A stretch of 64,000 nt of DNA, taken from contig NZ_SMLM01000003.1 of NCBI RefSeq assembly GCF_004682015.1, positions 558,001 through 622,000 on the forward strand. Reading direction: 5' to 3'. Of the stretch, positions 41,476-50,852 are shown piece after piece. The position numbers and the translations under genes are program-made. The DNA is from Ramlibacter henchirensis (lineage in GTDB: Bacteria > Pseudomonadota > Gammaproteobacteria > Burkholderiales > Burkholderiaceae_C). The number at the start of each line of letters is the position of its first letter. Positions within the stretch are counted from its first letter, which is position 1. The notes beneath the pieces are model-generated. The model did not search any database. It worked only from the letters and a program-made list of their open reading frames with translations, and had not been told where the DNA came from.

Positions 41476-42612
41476 ATGGCCCTCATCAACTACGTCACCC
41501 AGATCCAGTTCGACTTCGGCGCCGTGCGCCTGCTGCAGGACGAATGCAAGCGCGTGGGCATCACCCGCCCCCTGGTGGTCACCGATCCCGGCGTCAAGGC
41601 CGCGGGCGTGCTGCAGAAGGCGCTGGACGCGCTCGGGCCGCTGCCGTATGCAGTGTTCGACCAGACGCCTTCCAACCCCACCGAAGCGGCGGTGCGCGCG
41701 GCCGCCAGGATCTACCAGGAGCAGCGTTGCGACGGCCTCATCGCCGTGGGCGGCGGCTCGTCCATCGACTGCGCCAAGGGCGTGGCGATCGCCGCGACGC
41801 ATGAAGGTCCCCTCACCCACTACGCCACCATCGAGGGCGGCTCGCCGCGCATCAGCGAGAAAACCGCGCCGCTGATCGCCGTGCCCACCACGAGCGGCAC
41901 CGGCAGCGAAGTGGCCCGGGGCGCGATCATCATCGTCGACGACGGCCGCAAGCTCGGCTTCCACTCGCCGCACCTGATCCCGCGCACCGCGATCTGCGAC
42001 CCCGAGCTCACGCTCGGCCTGCCGCCAAAGCTGACGGCCGCCACCGGCATGGACGCCATCGCCCACTGCATGGAGACCTTCATGTCGGCCGCCTTCAACC
42101 CGCCCGCCGACGGCATCGCGCTGGACGGCCTGGAGCGCGGCTGGGCCAACATCGAGCGCGCCACCCGCAACGGCAGCGACCGCGAGGCGCGCTCCCAGCT
42201 GATGAGCGCTTCGATGCAGGGCGCCATGGCGTTCCAGAAGGGCCTGGGCTGCGTGCATTCGCTCAGCCACAGCCTGGGCGGCGTCAACCCGCAGCTGCAC
42301 CACGGCACGCTCAACGCCATGTTCCTGCCGGCCGTCGTGCGCTTCAACGCGCAGGCCGAGTCGGTTCAGAAGGAGCGCCGCCTGGAGCGCATGGCGCATG
42401 CGATGGGGCTGTCCTCCGCAGGCGACATCCCCGATGCGATCCGCGACATGAACGCCCGCCTGGGTCTGCCCAAGGGCCTGGCCGAGATGGGCGTGCAGCG
42501 CGATTGGTTCGACAAGATCATCAAGAACGCGCTGGCCGACCACTGCCACAAGACCAATCCGCGCATCGCGGATGCGAAGGACTACGAGCGGATGCTCGCC
42601 GAGTCGCTCTGA
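41476..42612 (+). CDS. Iron-containing alcohol dehydrogenase
   Basis: 378 residues, group III Fe-ADH family. The NAD-binding GGGSSIDCAKG is followed by TTSGTGSE. The metal site is in GMDAIAHCME (Asp and His), GCVHSLSHSLGG (His) and PQLHHGTLN (His). Divergent from the esterase and convergent with the patatin gene (1 base between stops). Substrate not predictable. Confidence 0.9.
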   Translation: MALINYVTQIQFDFGAVRLLQDECKRVGITRPLVVTDPGVKAAGVLQKALDALGPLPYAVFDQTPSNPTEAAVRAAARIYQEQRCDGLIAVGGGSSIDCAKGVAIAATHEGPLTHYATIEGGSPRISEKTAPLIAVPTTSGTGSEVARGAIIIVDDGRKLGFHSPHLIPRTAICDPELTLGLPPKLTAATGMDAIAHCMETFMSAAFNPPADGIALDGLERGWANIERATRNGSDREARSQLMSASMQGAMAFQKGLGCVHSLSHSLGGVNPQLHHGTLNAMFLPAVVRFNAQAESVQKERRLERMAHAMGLSSAGDIPDAIRDMNARLGLPKGLAEMGVQRDWFDKIIKNALADHCHKTNPRIADAKDYERMLAESL

Positions 42613-42613
42613 T

Positions 42614-43711
42614 CTAGAGCGCTTCCACGCGGCCCGGGTCCGGCCGCTCCAGCCACTGCGAGAACTCTTCGGCCAGCTGCGCGCTGGCCGAGGCCGCGGC
42701 CTGCCACACCTTCATGCGCGAGGCGAGGTCGGTGCCGTACCGCGCGAAGTCCCTGCGGTCCGGCAGCCTGCCATTTGGCAGCCCGCGAACCCACTCGGGA
42801 TCAGGCGCCAGCACTACCGTGTTCTCCAGGAACGCCGTCGCGCCGTGCCGCCAGCGCCAGGCCTTGTCCAGCCAGCCCGGCACGACCGCTTTCTGGAAAT
42901 GCGGGTACAGCACGAGCCCCTGCGGATGTGCCGCCGCGTAATTGAGGTGCAGGTGGTAGTCGGTGATGCCGCCGTCCCAGTAGGCGCCGCGCGGCGCGCC
43001 GGGGATGTCGTGGATCGCCTGTAGCACGAAAGGAATCGAGCAGCTCGCCTGCAAGGCCGGATGGAAGTTCTCTTCGGTCAGGTGCACCTGGCGCGTGCTG
43101 AAGTCCTGCTCGTCGAATGGCAGGCTGAGCGCCTCCGGGTCCGGTCCTGACGAAAACACCACCCGCTCCAGCCAGGCGCACAGCGCCCGGCGGTGCAGGC
43201 TGTTGGAAAGGTAGGCGCCCAGGTAGCCCACCGGCGTGCCGAAGCGGTGTTCGCGCGACAGCAGGTGGCGGCCGCGCGAGGTGACGATGTGCAGCCGGTA
43301 CCGCGGATGGTCCAGCACCTGCCGCACGCGGCCGCCGTAGAAGGACGCGAGGTTCTCCGAAAATCGCTGGCTCACGTGCCGGGCCGTCGGCGTCTTACGT
43401 CCGGGCTCCAGCTCGTAGTCCTGCGCGATGTAGTCGCGCTCGAGCCGTTCGAAGGCGGGGATCGCCTCGTCGAGGCAGGCCGTGGCCATCCGCCACGCGC
43501 CGATCGAAGCGCCGACCAGGTGCACCGGCTGCTGCGAGCGAGGCAGCCATTCGCCGAAGATGAAGCGGTCGAGCGGCCCCAGCACCAGGCCCTTGGGCCC
43601 GCCCGCAGCGCCCGGGATGACGCTGATGTCCTGCGGACGCAGCCCGTGCTGCTCGATGTGGCGTCGCGCGCGCGGCCCGGCGTGGATCCTGAGCGCGCGC
43701 GCCGCGGCCAT
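42614..43711 (-). CDS. Patatin-like phospholipase
   Basis: 365 residues. The Ser-Asp dyad is visible: GASIG (S69) and the DGG motif D246-G248. The glycine-rich oxyanion loop is PGAAGGPKG (33-41). No signal peptide, so probably cytosolic. 5 bases separate its stop side from tex start side context; both run on the minus strand. Acyl hydrolase on phospholipid is the family role; actual substrate unknown. Confidence 0.86.
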   Translation of the reverse strand: MAAARALRIHAGPRARRHIEQHGLRPQDISVIPGAAGGPKGLVLGPLDRFIFGEWLPRSQQPVHLVGASIGAWRMATACLDEAIPAFERLERDYIAQDYELEPGRKTPTARHVSQRFSENLASFYGGRVRQVLDHPRYRLHIVTSRGRHLLSREHRFGTPVGYLGAYLSNSLHRRALCAWLERVVFSSGPDPEALSLPFDEQDFSTRQVHLTEENFHPALQASCSIPFVLQAIHDIPGAPRGAYWDGGITDYHLHLNYAAAHPQGLVLYPHFQKAVVPGWLDKAWRWRHGATAFLENTVVLAPDPEWVRGLPNGRLPDRRDFARYGTDLASRMKVWQAAASASAQLAEEFSQWLERPDPGRVEAL

Positions 43712-43716
43712 GGGCC

Positions 43717-46038
43717 CTACTTGCGAACCTGCTGCAGTTTCGCGAAGGCGCCCGCCATCGCGGTGTTCAACTGCTGGTTGCTGGGTGCGCGCTGGCCCCG
43801 GCCCGCGCCTTCGAAGCGGTTGTCGCGCGGGCCATCGCGCCGCGGCGTGCCCTTGGCGTCCATCTTCATGGTCAGGCTGATGCGCTTGCGGGCGGCGTCC
43901 ACTTCCAGCACCTTGACCTTGACGATGTCGCCGGTCTTGACCACCTCGCGCGCGTCATTGACGAAGCGGTTGGACAGCTGGCTCACGTGCACGAGGCCGT
44001 CCTGGTGCACGCCGAGGTCGACGAAGGCGCCGAACTGCGCCACGTTGCTCACCGTGCCCTCCAGCACCATGCCTTCCTTCAGGTCGGCGATGTCTTCCAC
44101 GCCGTCGTTGAAGCGGGCGACCCTGAAGTCGGGGCGCGGGTCGCGGCCGGGTTTCTCGAGTTCGGTGAGGATGTCGCGCACCGTGATGACGCCGAAGCGC
44201 TCGTTGGCGAACAGCTCCGGCTTGAGCGTCTTGAGCATCTCGGCGCGACCCATGAGCTCGGCGACGGGCTTGCCGGTCGCGGCGATCATCTTCTCCACCA
44301 CCGGATAGGTCTCGGGGTGCACGCCGGTCATGTCCAGCGGGTTCTGGCCCTCGCGGATCCGCAGGAAGCCGGCGCTCTGTTCGAAGGTCTTGGCGCCCAG
44401 CCCGCTCACTTCCAGCAGCTGCTGGCGGCTGCGGAACGCGCCGTTGGCTTCGCGCCAGCGCACGAGCGACTTGGCCACGGACGATGTCAGCCCCGACACG
44501 CGCGTGAGCAGCGGCACGCTGGCCGTGTTGAGGTCCACGCCCACCGAGTTCACGCAGTCCTCGACCACCGCGTCCAGCGTGCGCGCCAGTTCCGTCTGGT
44601 TGACGTCGTGCTGGTACTGCCCGACGCCGATGGACTTGGGATCGATCTTCACCAGCTCGGCCAGCGGGTCCTGCAGCCGCCGCGCGATGCTGGCCGCGCC
44701 GCGCAGGCTGACGTCCACGTCCGGCATCTCCTGCGAGGCGAACTCGCTGGCCGAATAGACGGAGGCGCCGGCTTCGCTGACCACGATCCGCTGCAGGCCT
44801 TCGACCCGCTTGCCGAGGTCGGCCGCGAGCTTGTCCGTCTCACGGCTGGCCGTGCCGTTGCCGATGGCGACCAGGTTCACGCCGTGCTTGCGGCACAGGC
44901 GCTCCAGCGTGTGGAGGGAGCCGTCCCAGTCGCGGCGCGGCTCGTGCGGATAGACGGTGGCCGTGTCCACCAGCTTGCCGGTGGCGTCGACCACCGCGAC
45001 CTTCACGCCGGTGCGGATGCCCGGGTCCAGGCCCATCACCACCTTCGGCCCCGCCGGCGCGGCGAGCAGCAGGTCGCGCAGGTTGTCGGCGAAGACCTTG
45101 ATCGCGACCTTCTCCGCTTCTTCGCGCAGCCGCGTGAACAGGTCGCGTTCGAGCGACAGCGACAGCTTCACGCGCCAGGTCCAGGCCACGCACTTGCGCA
45201 GCAGATCGTCGGCGGGCCGGCCCTGGTGCGACCAGCCCAGCTGCAGCGCGATCTTCCCTTCCGCGATCGAAGGCTTGCCGGGCTCCGGCTCGACCGGCAG
45301 GGCGAGCTTGGCATCGAGGATCTCGAGCTGGCGGCCGCGGAACACCGCCAGGGCGCGATGCGAAGGCACTCGGCCGATCGGCTCGTCGTAGTCGAAGTAG
45401 TCGCGGAACTTGGCGACGTCCGGGTTGTTCTCGTCCTTGCCCGCGGCCAGCTTGCTGCGAAAGAGTCCTTCCTGCCACAGCCATTCGCGCAGGGACTGCA
45501 CGAGCGCGGGCTCTTCGGCCCAGCGCTCGGACAGGATGTCGCGCACGCCGTCGAGGACAGCCGCGACGGTGGTGAAGTCCTCGCCGCCCTCGCCCTTCTC
45601 GGCCTTGACGAATGCCTGGGCTTGGGCCGCAGTGTCCAGCCCTGGATCGGCGAACAGCTTGTCCGCCAGCGGTTCGATGCCGGCTTCTCGCGCGATCTGG
45701 CCCTTGGTGCGGCGCTTGGGCTTGAAGGGCAGGTAGAGGTCTTCCAGCTCCTGCTTGGTCGGCGCGGCCTCGAAGGCGGCGCGCAGCTCGGGCGTGAGCT
45801 TTCCCTGTTCCTCGACGCTTCGGATCACCGCCTCGCGGCGCTCTTCCAGCTCGCGCAGGTAGCCCAGCCGGAACTGCAGTTCACGCAGCTGCACGTCGTC
45901 GAGGCCGCCAGTGGCTTCCTTGCGGTAGCGGGCGATGAAGGGGACCGTGGCGCCGCCGTCGAGCAGGTCGACGGCCGCCCGCACCTGCTGTTCGCCGACG
46001 CGGATCTCGGCGGCGATCTGGCGGGTGATCTTGTTCAT
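43717..46038 (-). CDS. tex: Tex RNA-binding transcription accessory protein
   Basis: 773 residues. The N-terminal Tex helix-turn-helix part runs from MNKITRQIAAEIRVGEQQV. The YqgF/RNase H-like domain is in the middle (VVMGLDPGIRTGVKVAVVD). Helix-hairpin-helix motifs lie at about 500-600, and a C-terminal S1 domain (about 645-715; VLEGTVSNVAQFGAFVDLGVHQDGLVH) binds RNA. The ATG at 46038 was chosen; codons upstream in frame are not Tex-like. Confidence 0.95.
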   Translation of the reverse strand: MNKITRQIAAEIRVGEQQVRAAVDLLDGGATVPFIARYRKEATGGLDDVQLRELQFRLGYLRELEERREAVIRSVEEQGKLTPELRAAFEAAPTKQELEDLYLPFKPKRRTKGQIAREAGIEPLADKLFADPGLDTAAQAQAFVKAEKGEGGEDFTTVAAVLDGVRDILSERWAEEPALVQSLREWLWQEGLFRSKLAAGKDENNPDVAKFRDYFDYDEPIGRVPSHRALAVFRGRQLEILDAKLALPVEPEPGKPSIAEGKIALQLGWSHQGRPADDLLRKCVAWTWRVKLSLSLERDLFTRLREEAEKVAIKVFADNLRDLLLAAPAGPKVVMGLDPGIRTGVKVAVVDATGKLVDTATVYPHEPRRDWDGSLHTLERLCRKHGVNLVAIGNGTASRETDKLAADLGKRVEGLQRIVVSEAGASVYSASEFASQEMPDVDVSLRGAASIARRLQDPLAELVKIDPKSIGVGQYQHDVNQTELARTLDAVVEDCVNSVGVDLNTASVPLLTRVSGLTSSVAKSLVRWREANGAFRSRQQLLEVSGLGAKTFEQSAGFLRIREGQNPLDMTGVHPETYPVVEKMIAATGKPVAELMGRAEMLKTLKPELFANERFGVITVRDILTELEKPGRDPRPDFRVARFNDGVEDIADLKEGMVLEGTVSNVAQFGAFVDLGVHQDGLVHVSQLSNRFVNDAREVVKTGDIVKVKVLEVDAARKRISLTMKMDAKGTPRRDGPRDNRFEGAGRGQRAPSNQQLNTAMAGAFAKLQQVRK

Positions 46039-46179
46039 GGGTACTGCTGGGCTGCCAACGAAGCGCGCGAGTTTGCCACAGGGAACGCACAGCAAAACGG
46101 GACTGTGGCTGACATCGGGAGAACTTGCGCATTCCAAGAATCGTTTCATCCCGTTGTTGCATTTTTCCTGGAGAACCCC

Positions 46180-46746
46180 ATGCGCGCCCGAATGATCATC
46201 CTGGTGCTCGTGATCCTGGCCGTGGCTGGATTCGCGGCACAGAACTGGCCGGAAATCAACCGGACCTCGACGCTGAACTTCGGCGTCGTGCAAGCCGATG
46301 CCCCGATGGGCCTGATCCTGCTGACGCTGCTCGGGCTGACGCTACTGGTGTTCCTGGCGACGGCGGCCACCATGCGCAGCCGCAACCTGGTCGAATCGCG
46401 CCAGTACGCCAAGGACATCCACGTGCAGCGCGAGCTGGCGGAGAAGGCCGAAGTCTCGCGCTTCACCGACCTGCGGCAGATGCTGGACAGCCACCTTCGC
46501 GACGAGAAGCAGCGCGAGAGCGTCGCCCATTCGGAGCTGGAGCGCAGCATGGCGCAGCACCAGCGCGAACTTCGCAACCAGCTGGAGCAGATGTACCACC
46601 TGCTCACGTCCCGGCTCAGCGAGCTGGAGCGGCGGCTCGACTCGCGCCCGGGCCGGGTGGAGCGGGTCGAGGAGGTTCAGCCGACGCGCGTCGTCGAGCC
46701 GGCGCCTGCCATGCACTCGCCGCAGCAGGGGCGCGAGCGGGTCTAG
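46180..46746 (+). CDS. LapA-like membrane protein with coiled coil
   Basis: 188 residues. Two membrane helices (about 3-20 and 43-65) form the lipopolysaccharide assembly protein A-like region. A long charged, probably coiled-coil domain (about 75-165, RQMLDSHLRDEKQRES and onward) follows. No clear function is assigned. Divergent from tex; its stop codon shares CTAG with that of the ogt gene on the other strand. Confidence 0.72.
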   Translation: MRARMIILVLVILAVAGFAAQNWPEINRTSTLNFGVVQADAPMGLILLTLLGLTLLVFLATAATMRSRNLVESRQYAKDIHVQRELAEKAEVSRFTDLRQMLDSHLRDEKQRESVAHSELERSMAQHQRELRNQLEQMYHLLTSRLSELERRLDSRPGRVERVEEVQPTRVVEPAPAMHSPQQGRERV

Positions 46747-47300
46747 GCCTCGTCGAACAAGCCGGGGCCCTGCGGACTGAGCACGGCCCTCTCGATCTCG
46801 AGCAGCCGCAGCTTCGTCACAGCCCCACCTTCGGCCGAGAAGCCACCGCTCGCGCCGTGCGCGGCGAGGATGCGGTGGCACGGCACGACCGGCGCAAATG
46901 GGTTGTGCCCCAAGGCTTGGCCGACGGCGCGTGACGCTCCGGCATCCCCGAGCTCACGCGCCAGTTCGCCGTACGTCTTCACCTTGCCCGGCGCAATCGC
47001 GCGGGCCGCTTCGTACACACGCTGCTGGAACGGCGGCACGCCTTCGTAGTCCAGCTCGACGTCCAGCATCGGATCGCGCTCGCCCTGCAGGAGCTTGTGC
47101 ACACGCCCGATCACGGCGGCGATGACCGGAGGTGGTGCGGACTCCGGCACGTCGCCGCCGCGGCGGCGCAGCCTCGCCAGCGTCTTCTCGTCAGTGCTCT
47201 CCGGCAACTGCACGGCCTGCACCGCTCCCGCCGCCGTCCACGCGATACCGCAGCGGCCGATCGCGGTGTCGAACAGGCAGCAGCCAACCGCACTGGCCAT
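46743..47300 (-). CDS. ogt: Methylated-DNA-[protein]-cysteine S-methyltransferase
   Basis: 185 residues. Suicidal repair of O6-alkylguanine: the acceptor cysteine is in PVVPCHRI (C141). VYEAARAIAPGKVKTYGELA is the DNA-binding recognition helix region, and the Asn hinge is in GHNPFAPV. It is the last gene of the lipid-metabolism run, 5 bases after the SDR; aidB lies three genes upstream. Confidence 0.93.
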   Translation of the reverse strand: MASAVGCCLFDTAIGRCGIAWTAAGAVQAVQLPESTDEKTLARLRRRGGDVPESAPPPVIAAVIGRVHKLLQGERDPMLDVELDYEGVPPFQQRVYEAARAIAPGKVKTYGELARELGDAGASRAVGQALGHNPFAPVVPCHRILAAHGASGGFSAEGGAVTKLRLLEIERAVLSPQGPGLFDEA

Positions 47301-47305
47301 CGAGA

Positions 47306-48211
47306 TCAGCTTTCGCGCAAGGCCGCGCGCAGCTGCGTGCCGACCTCGGGCCGCTCGAGGAAGGGGTCGGGCGGATTGCGGATGTCGACGATCGCCTCCA
47401 TCCGGCTGCGCACGTTGCCCAGTGCCTTGGGGTGGCTGAAGATGTAGAACTGGTCGGCGGCGATGGCGTCGAACACCTTCTGCGCCACTTCCGGCGCCGT
47501 GACCTTGCCCGAGCTCACCGCCTTGTCGCTCATGGCCTGGCCGATCAGCTGGCTCTTCGTCGGCTTCGCGGCCGGCAGCTCGCCCGGCCGGTTGCGCTGG
47601 CTCTGGTGGATGCCGGTCGGCACGAAGTACGGGCACAGCACGCTCGCGCCGATCTGGTCGGTGACCAGGCGCAGGTCCTGGTACAGCGTCTCGGTCAGGC
47701 TCACGACGGCATGCTTGCTCACGTTGTAGATGCCCATGTTCGGCGGCGTGAGCAGGCCGGCCATGCTGGCGGTGTTCACGATGTGGCCCTGCCACTTCGG
47801 GTCGGCCTTGGCCGCGGCCAGCATCATCGGCGTGAACAGGCGCACCCCGTGCACCACGCCCCAGACGTTGACGCCCAGCACCCACTCCCAGTCGGCGATG
47901 CTGTTCTCCCAGACCAGGCCGCCGGCACCGACGCCCGCGTTGTTGAAGACGAAATGCGGCGCACCGAAACGCTCCTGCACGGCCTTCGCCAGCGCCTCCA
48001 TCTCCGCGGCCTTGGACACGTCGACACGGCGCGCAAGCACCTGGGCACCGGCCTGGCGCATCTCGGCCTCGGCCTTGTCCAGCGCGTCCTGCTGCACGTC
48101 CACCAGCACCAGGTTCATGCCCAGCCGGGCGCCGATGCGGGCGCATTCCAGGCCGAAGCCCGAGCCGCCGCCGGTGAGGACGGCGGTCTTGCCTTTGAAA
48201 TCCGAGATCAT
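47306..48211 (-). CDS. Short-chain dehydrogenase/reductase
   Basis: 301 residues, classical SDR. Cofactor motif TGGGSGFG (13-20), NNAG (90-93), active residues S149, Y162 and K166 (YNVSK). The C-terminus is longer than in minimal SDRs. The start overlaps the GST gene stop (ATGA). Substrate unknown; it belongs to the fatty-acid/acyl-CoA gene run. Confidence 0.9.
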   Translation of the reverse strand: MISDFKGKTAVLTGGGSGFGLECARIGARLGMNLVLVDVQQDALDKAEAEMRQAGAQVLARRVDVSKAAEMEALAKAVQERFGAPHFVFNNAGVGAGGLVWENSIADWEWVLGVNVWGVVHGVRLFTPMMLAAAKADPKWQGHIVNTASMAGLLTPPNMGIYNVSKHAVVSLTETLYQDLRLVTDQIGASVLCPYFVPTGIHQSQRNRPGELPAAKPTKSQLIGQAMSDKAVSSGKVTAPEVAQKVFDAIAADQFYIFSHPKALGNVRSRMEAIVDIRNPPDPFLERPEVGTQLRAALRES

Positions 48212-49155
48212 GTCGGGTCTGCCTTTCTGAGCACGTAGCCGATGCGGGGGAAATGGACGTGGATGGCGCCGATGCGAGGGTCTTCGCGGCGGATGCTGTA
48301 GTGCGTGCGCGTCGCCGCCATCAACACGCCTTCGGTGGGCTCGGGACCGAAGGCCTCCGCAGTGATGGTCACCCGCGTGCCCAGCGGGATGCCGTGGTCG
48401 TCCTGGAATGCGCTGTCCACCAGCAGGTTCTGGCCCGGCGGCAGCGGCTCGGCGCGCTCGGCCACGGTGAGCGCATCCTCGGGCGACAGCTTCTCGAAAC
48501 GGCCGTGCCCGAGCGCCGACATGCGCTCCATCCACTCCAGCAGCGAAGGCGTGGCCTGCAGGATGTCGGCCAGCACGGGCGTGCGCATGCGGGTGAACCA
48601 CAGCGGGTGGTACGCCGCGAAGTCGGCCACGCAGGGTTCGGCGCCGAACAGGAAGTCGTGCTCGTCGGCCATGTGGGCGACGCGCCGCAGGTAGGAGCGA
48701 TAGGCCGAAGTGGCGTCGCCCAGGCGCAGCTGCGTCATGTTGGTCCGCATCGCCTTGCGGTCGGCGAAGAACGCCTGCCCGATCTCCGGGGTCGGGAACA
48801 GCTGCGCGGCGCCGCGGGGCTGGCTGCTGTACGTCATCGCGGCCCAGAACAGCGTGGTGTCGGCCCACTGCGCGAAGATGCGCGCCACGCCCTTGATGTG
48901 CGGCGGGTACAGCGCAGGCTCGGGCTGCACGTGCTCCAGCACGTCGCAGATCAGCGCCGTGTCGCAATAGATGTCGGCGCCGACCTGCAGCACGGGCGCG
49001 CGGCGGTAGCCGCCGGTCAGCGTCACGAGATCGGGCTTGGGCATGACGGCCGGGACGCGGACCGATTCCCAGGGCAGCTTCTTGTGGCCGAGGATCAGGC
49101 GCACCTTTTCCGAGAACGGGGACTCCGGGTAGTGGTGCAGGATCAGTTCCGTCAT
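48208..49155 (-). CDS. Glutathione S-transferase family protein
   Basis: 315 residues. The N-terminal thioredoxin-fold GST domain starts LILHHYPESPFSEKVRLILGHK, with the Ser of PFSEK as likely catalytic residue. An all-helical C-terminal domain (about 95-215) follows. A further about 90 residues form a beta-rich extension (SAFQDDHGIPLGTRVTI...), unlike minimal GSTs. Encoded between aidB and the SDR. Function unclear. Confidence 0.85.
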   Translation of the reverse strand: MTELILHHYPESPFSEKVRLILGHKKLPWESVRVPAVMPKPDLVTLTGGYRRAPVLQVGADIYCDTALICDVLEHVQPEPALYPPHIKGVARIFAQWADTTLFWAAMTYSSQPRGAAQLFPTPEIGQAFFADRKAMRTNMTQLRLGDATSAYRSYLRRVAHMADEHDFLFGAEPCVADFAAYHPLWFTRMRTPVLADILQATPSLLEWMERMSALGHGRFEKLSPEDALTVAERAEPLPPGQNLLVDSAFQDDHGIPLGTRVTITAEAFGPEPTEGVLMAATRTHYSIRREDPRIGAIHVHFPRIGYVLRKADPT

Positions 49156-49169
49156 GCAGGTCCTTGTCT

Positions 49170-50852
49170 TCAGCGCGGCATGGCCCGCGCGAGCAGGGTG
49201 TCGAAGTCGGTGCGGCCGCCCAGGGTGCCGAAGGCCTGACCCCAGTCGCCGCCGAGGCGCGAGTCGCAGAAGGCCGCGAACACCGCCGACGGCGCGGATT
49301 GGTACAGCAGCGCGGCCTGCACGGCCAGCGCCACGTCCTGTGCCAGCCGGCGGGCCTCGGTCTCGGTGGCCATCTCCTCGACGCGGGTCGGCAGGGCCGC
49401 CGCCATCCGGTCGAGCGCCGCATGCGCACCGCGCGCCGGGGCGAGTTCCTGCGCCAGCGCCGCGGCGGCGTCGGCCTTACGCAACGCGCGCAGCAGGTCC
49501 AGCGCCATGATGTTGCCGGCGCCTTCCCAGATCGAGTTGAGCGGCATCTCGCGGTAGATGCGCGCCATCACGCCTTCGCCGCCCTCCTCCACGTAGCCGT
49601 TGCCGCCCAGGCATTCCATCGCTTCCTGGGCGAAATGGCTGCCGCGCTTGCAGATCCAGAACTTGGCCACGGGCGTGAGCAGGCGCGCCATCGCGGCCTC
49701 GTGCGCGTCGCCCCGGCGATCGAACGCGCGGGCGAGGCGGATGGCCAGGGCGGTCGCAGCTTCGCTTTCCAGCGCCAGGTCGGCCAGCACGTTGCGCATC
49801 AGCGGTTGCTCGATCAGGCGCTTGCCGAAGGCCTGACGCTGCGAGGTGTGGTTCAGCGCCAGCGCGAGCGCGTGGCGCATCAGGCCGCCGGTGCCCAGCG
49901 CGCAATCCAGGCGCGTCATCGTGCCCATCTCCAGGATCTGGGGCACGCCGCGGCCTTCGTCGCCCACCAGCCAGGCGGTAGCGCCTTCGAACTCCACCTC
50001 GGAACTGGCGTTGGCCTTGTTGCCCAGCTTGTCCTTGAGGCGCTGGATGCGGATGGCATTGAGGCTGCCGTCCGGCAGCACGCGCGGCAGGAAGAGGCAA
50101 GAAAGGCCCGAGTTCGTCTGCGCGAGGATCAGGAACGCGTCGCACATGGGGGCGGAGAAGAACCACTTGTGGCCGGTGACGCGCATGCGCTGGCCCCAGT
50201 CGTCACTGCCGGCCGGCTCGGCGCGCGTGGTGTTGGCCCGCACGTCGGAGCCGCCCTGCTTCTCCGTCATGCCCATACCCATGGTGACGCCGGGCTTGTC
50301 GCGCCACGGCTTCAGTTGCGGGTTGTAGAGACGGCTGGTGAGCTTCGGCGCCCAGTCCCGGTAGATCGCGGCGTTGCTGCGCAGGGCGGGGGTGACCGCG
50401 TAGGTCATGGAGATGGGGCACAGGACCGAGGGCTCGAGCTCGGTGAAGAGCATGAAGCCGGCGGCGCGAAGGACGTGCGGGGAGCCAGCACCCGTCCCTT
50501 CACCGGCGGCAGGAGGGACTGGGGCGCCGGCCCACGGCGTGCCGTGCAGGCCCGCCTCGACCGCGGCGGACATCAGCGCGTGGTAGCTGGGATGGAACTC
50601 CACGACATCGACGCGGCGGCCGAAGCGGTCGTGCGTGCGCAGCTGCGGCGCGTGGACGTTCGCGAGCCGGGCATGGGTCTGCATCTCAGCGGTGCCCAGA
50701 CGCGCGCCGAGTGCGGACAGCGGCGCGGTGTCCAGGCCGGGCGCGTTGAACTTCAGCGCGTCGCGCAGCGCGGCGTTGTCTGCGAACAGGTCGTAGCCGA
50801 CCAGCGGCTCCGGCTGGTTGAAGACCTCGTGGGTGGCGAGCATGTCAGGCAC
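49170..50852 (-). CDS. aidB: AidB-like acyl-CoA dehydrogenase
   Basis: 560 residues of the AidB branch of acyl-CoA dehydrogenases. GMGMTEKQGGSDVRANTTRAE and the tail of the catalytic domain (NSIWEGAGNIMALDLLRAL) are typical, followed by the AidB-specific C-terminal domain. AidB is part of the adaptive response to alkylating agents in E. coli and binds DNA with that domain. The start is GTG 50852 with AGGAGG close upstream; ATG 50843 is possible. Confidence 0.9.
   Translation of the reverse strand: MPDMLATHEVFNQPEPLVGYDLFADNAALRDALKFNAPGLDTAPLSALGARLGTAEMQTHARLANVHAPQLRTHDRFGRRVDVVEFHPSYHALMSAAVEAGLHGTPWAGAPVPPAAGEGTGAGSPHVLRAAGFMLFTELEPSVLCPISMTYAVTPALRSNAAIYRDWAPKLTSRLYNPQLKPWRDKPGVTMGMGMTEKQGGSDVRANTTRAEPAGSDDWGQRMRVTGHKWFFSAPMCDAFLILAQTNSGLSCLFLPRVLPDGSLNAIRIQRLKDKLGNKANASSEVEFEGATAWLVGDEGRGVPQILEMGTMTRLDCALGTGGLMRHALALALNHTSQRQAFGKRLIEQPLMRNVLADLALESEAATALAIRLARAFDRRGDAHEAAMARLLTPVAKFWICKRGSHFAQEAMECLGGNGYVEEGGEGVMARIYREMPLNSIWEGAGNIMALDLLRALRKADAAAALAQELAPARGAHAALDRMAAALPTRVEEMATETEARRLAQDVALAVQAALLYQSAPSAVFAAFCDSRLGGDWGQAFGTLGGRTDFDTLLARAMPR

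Noticed and set aside
43987..46179. Long plus-strand N-terminal extension of the LapA-like protein
   Set aside because: It is antisense of tex and ends in low-complexity sequence; the membrane protein begins naturally at the ATG at 46180.
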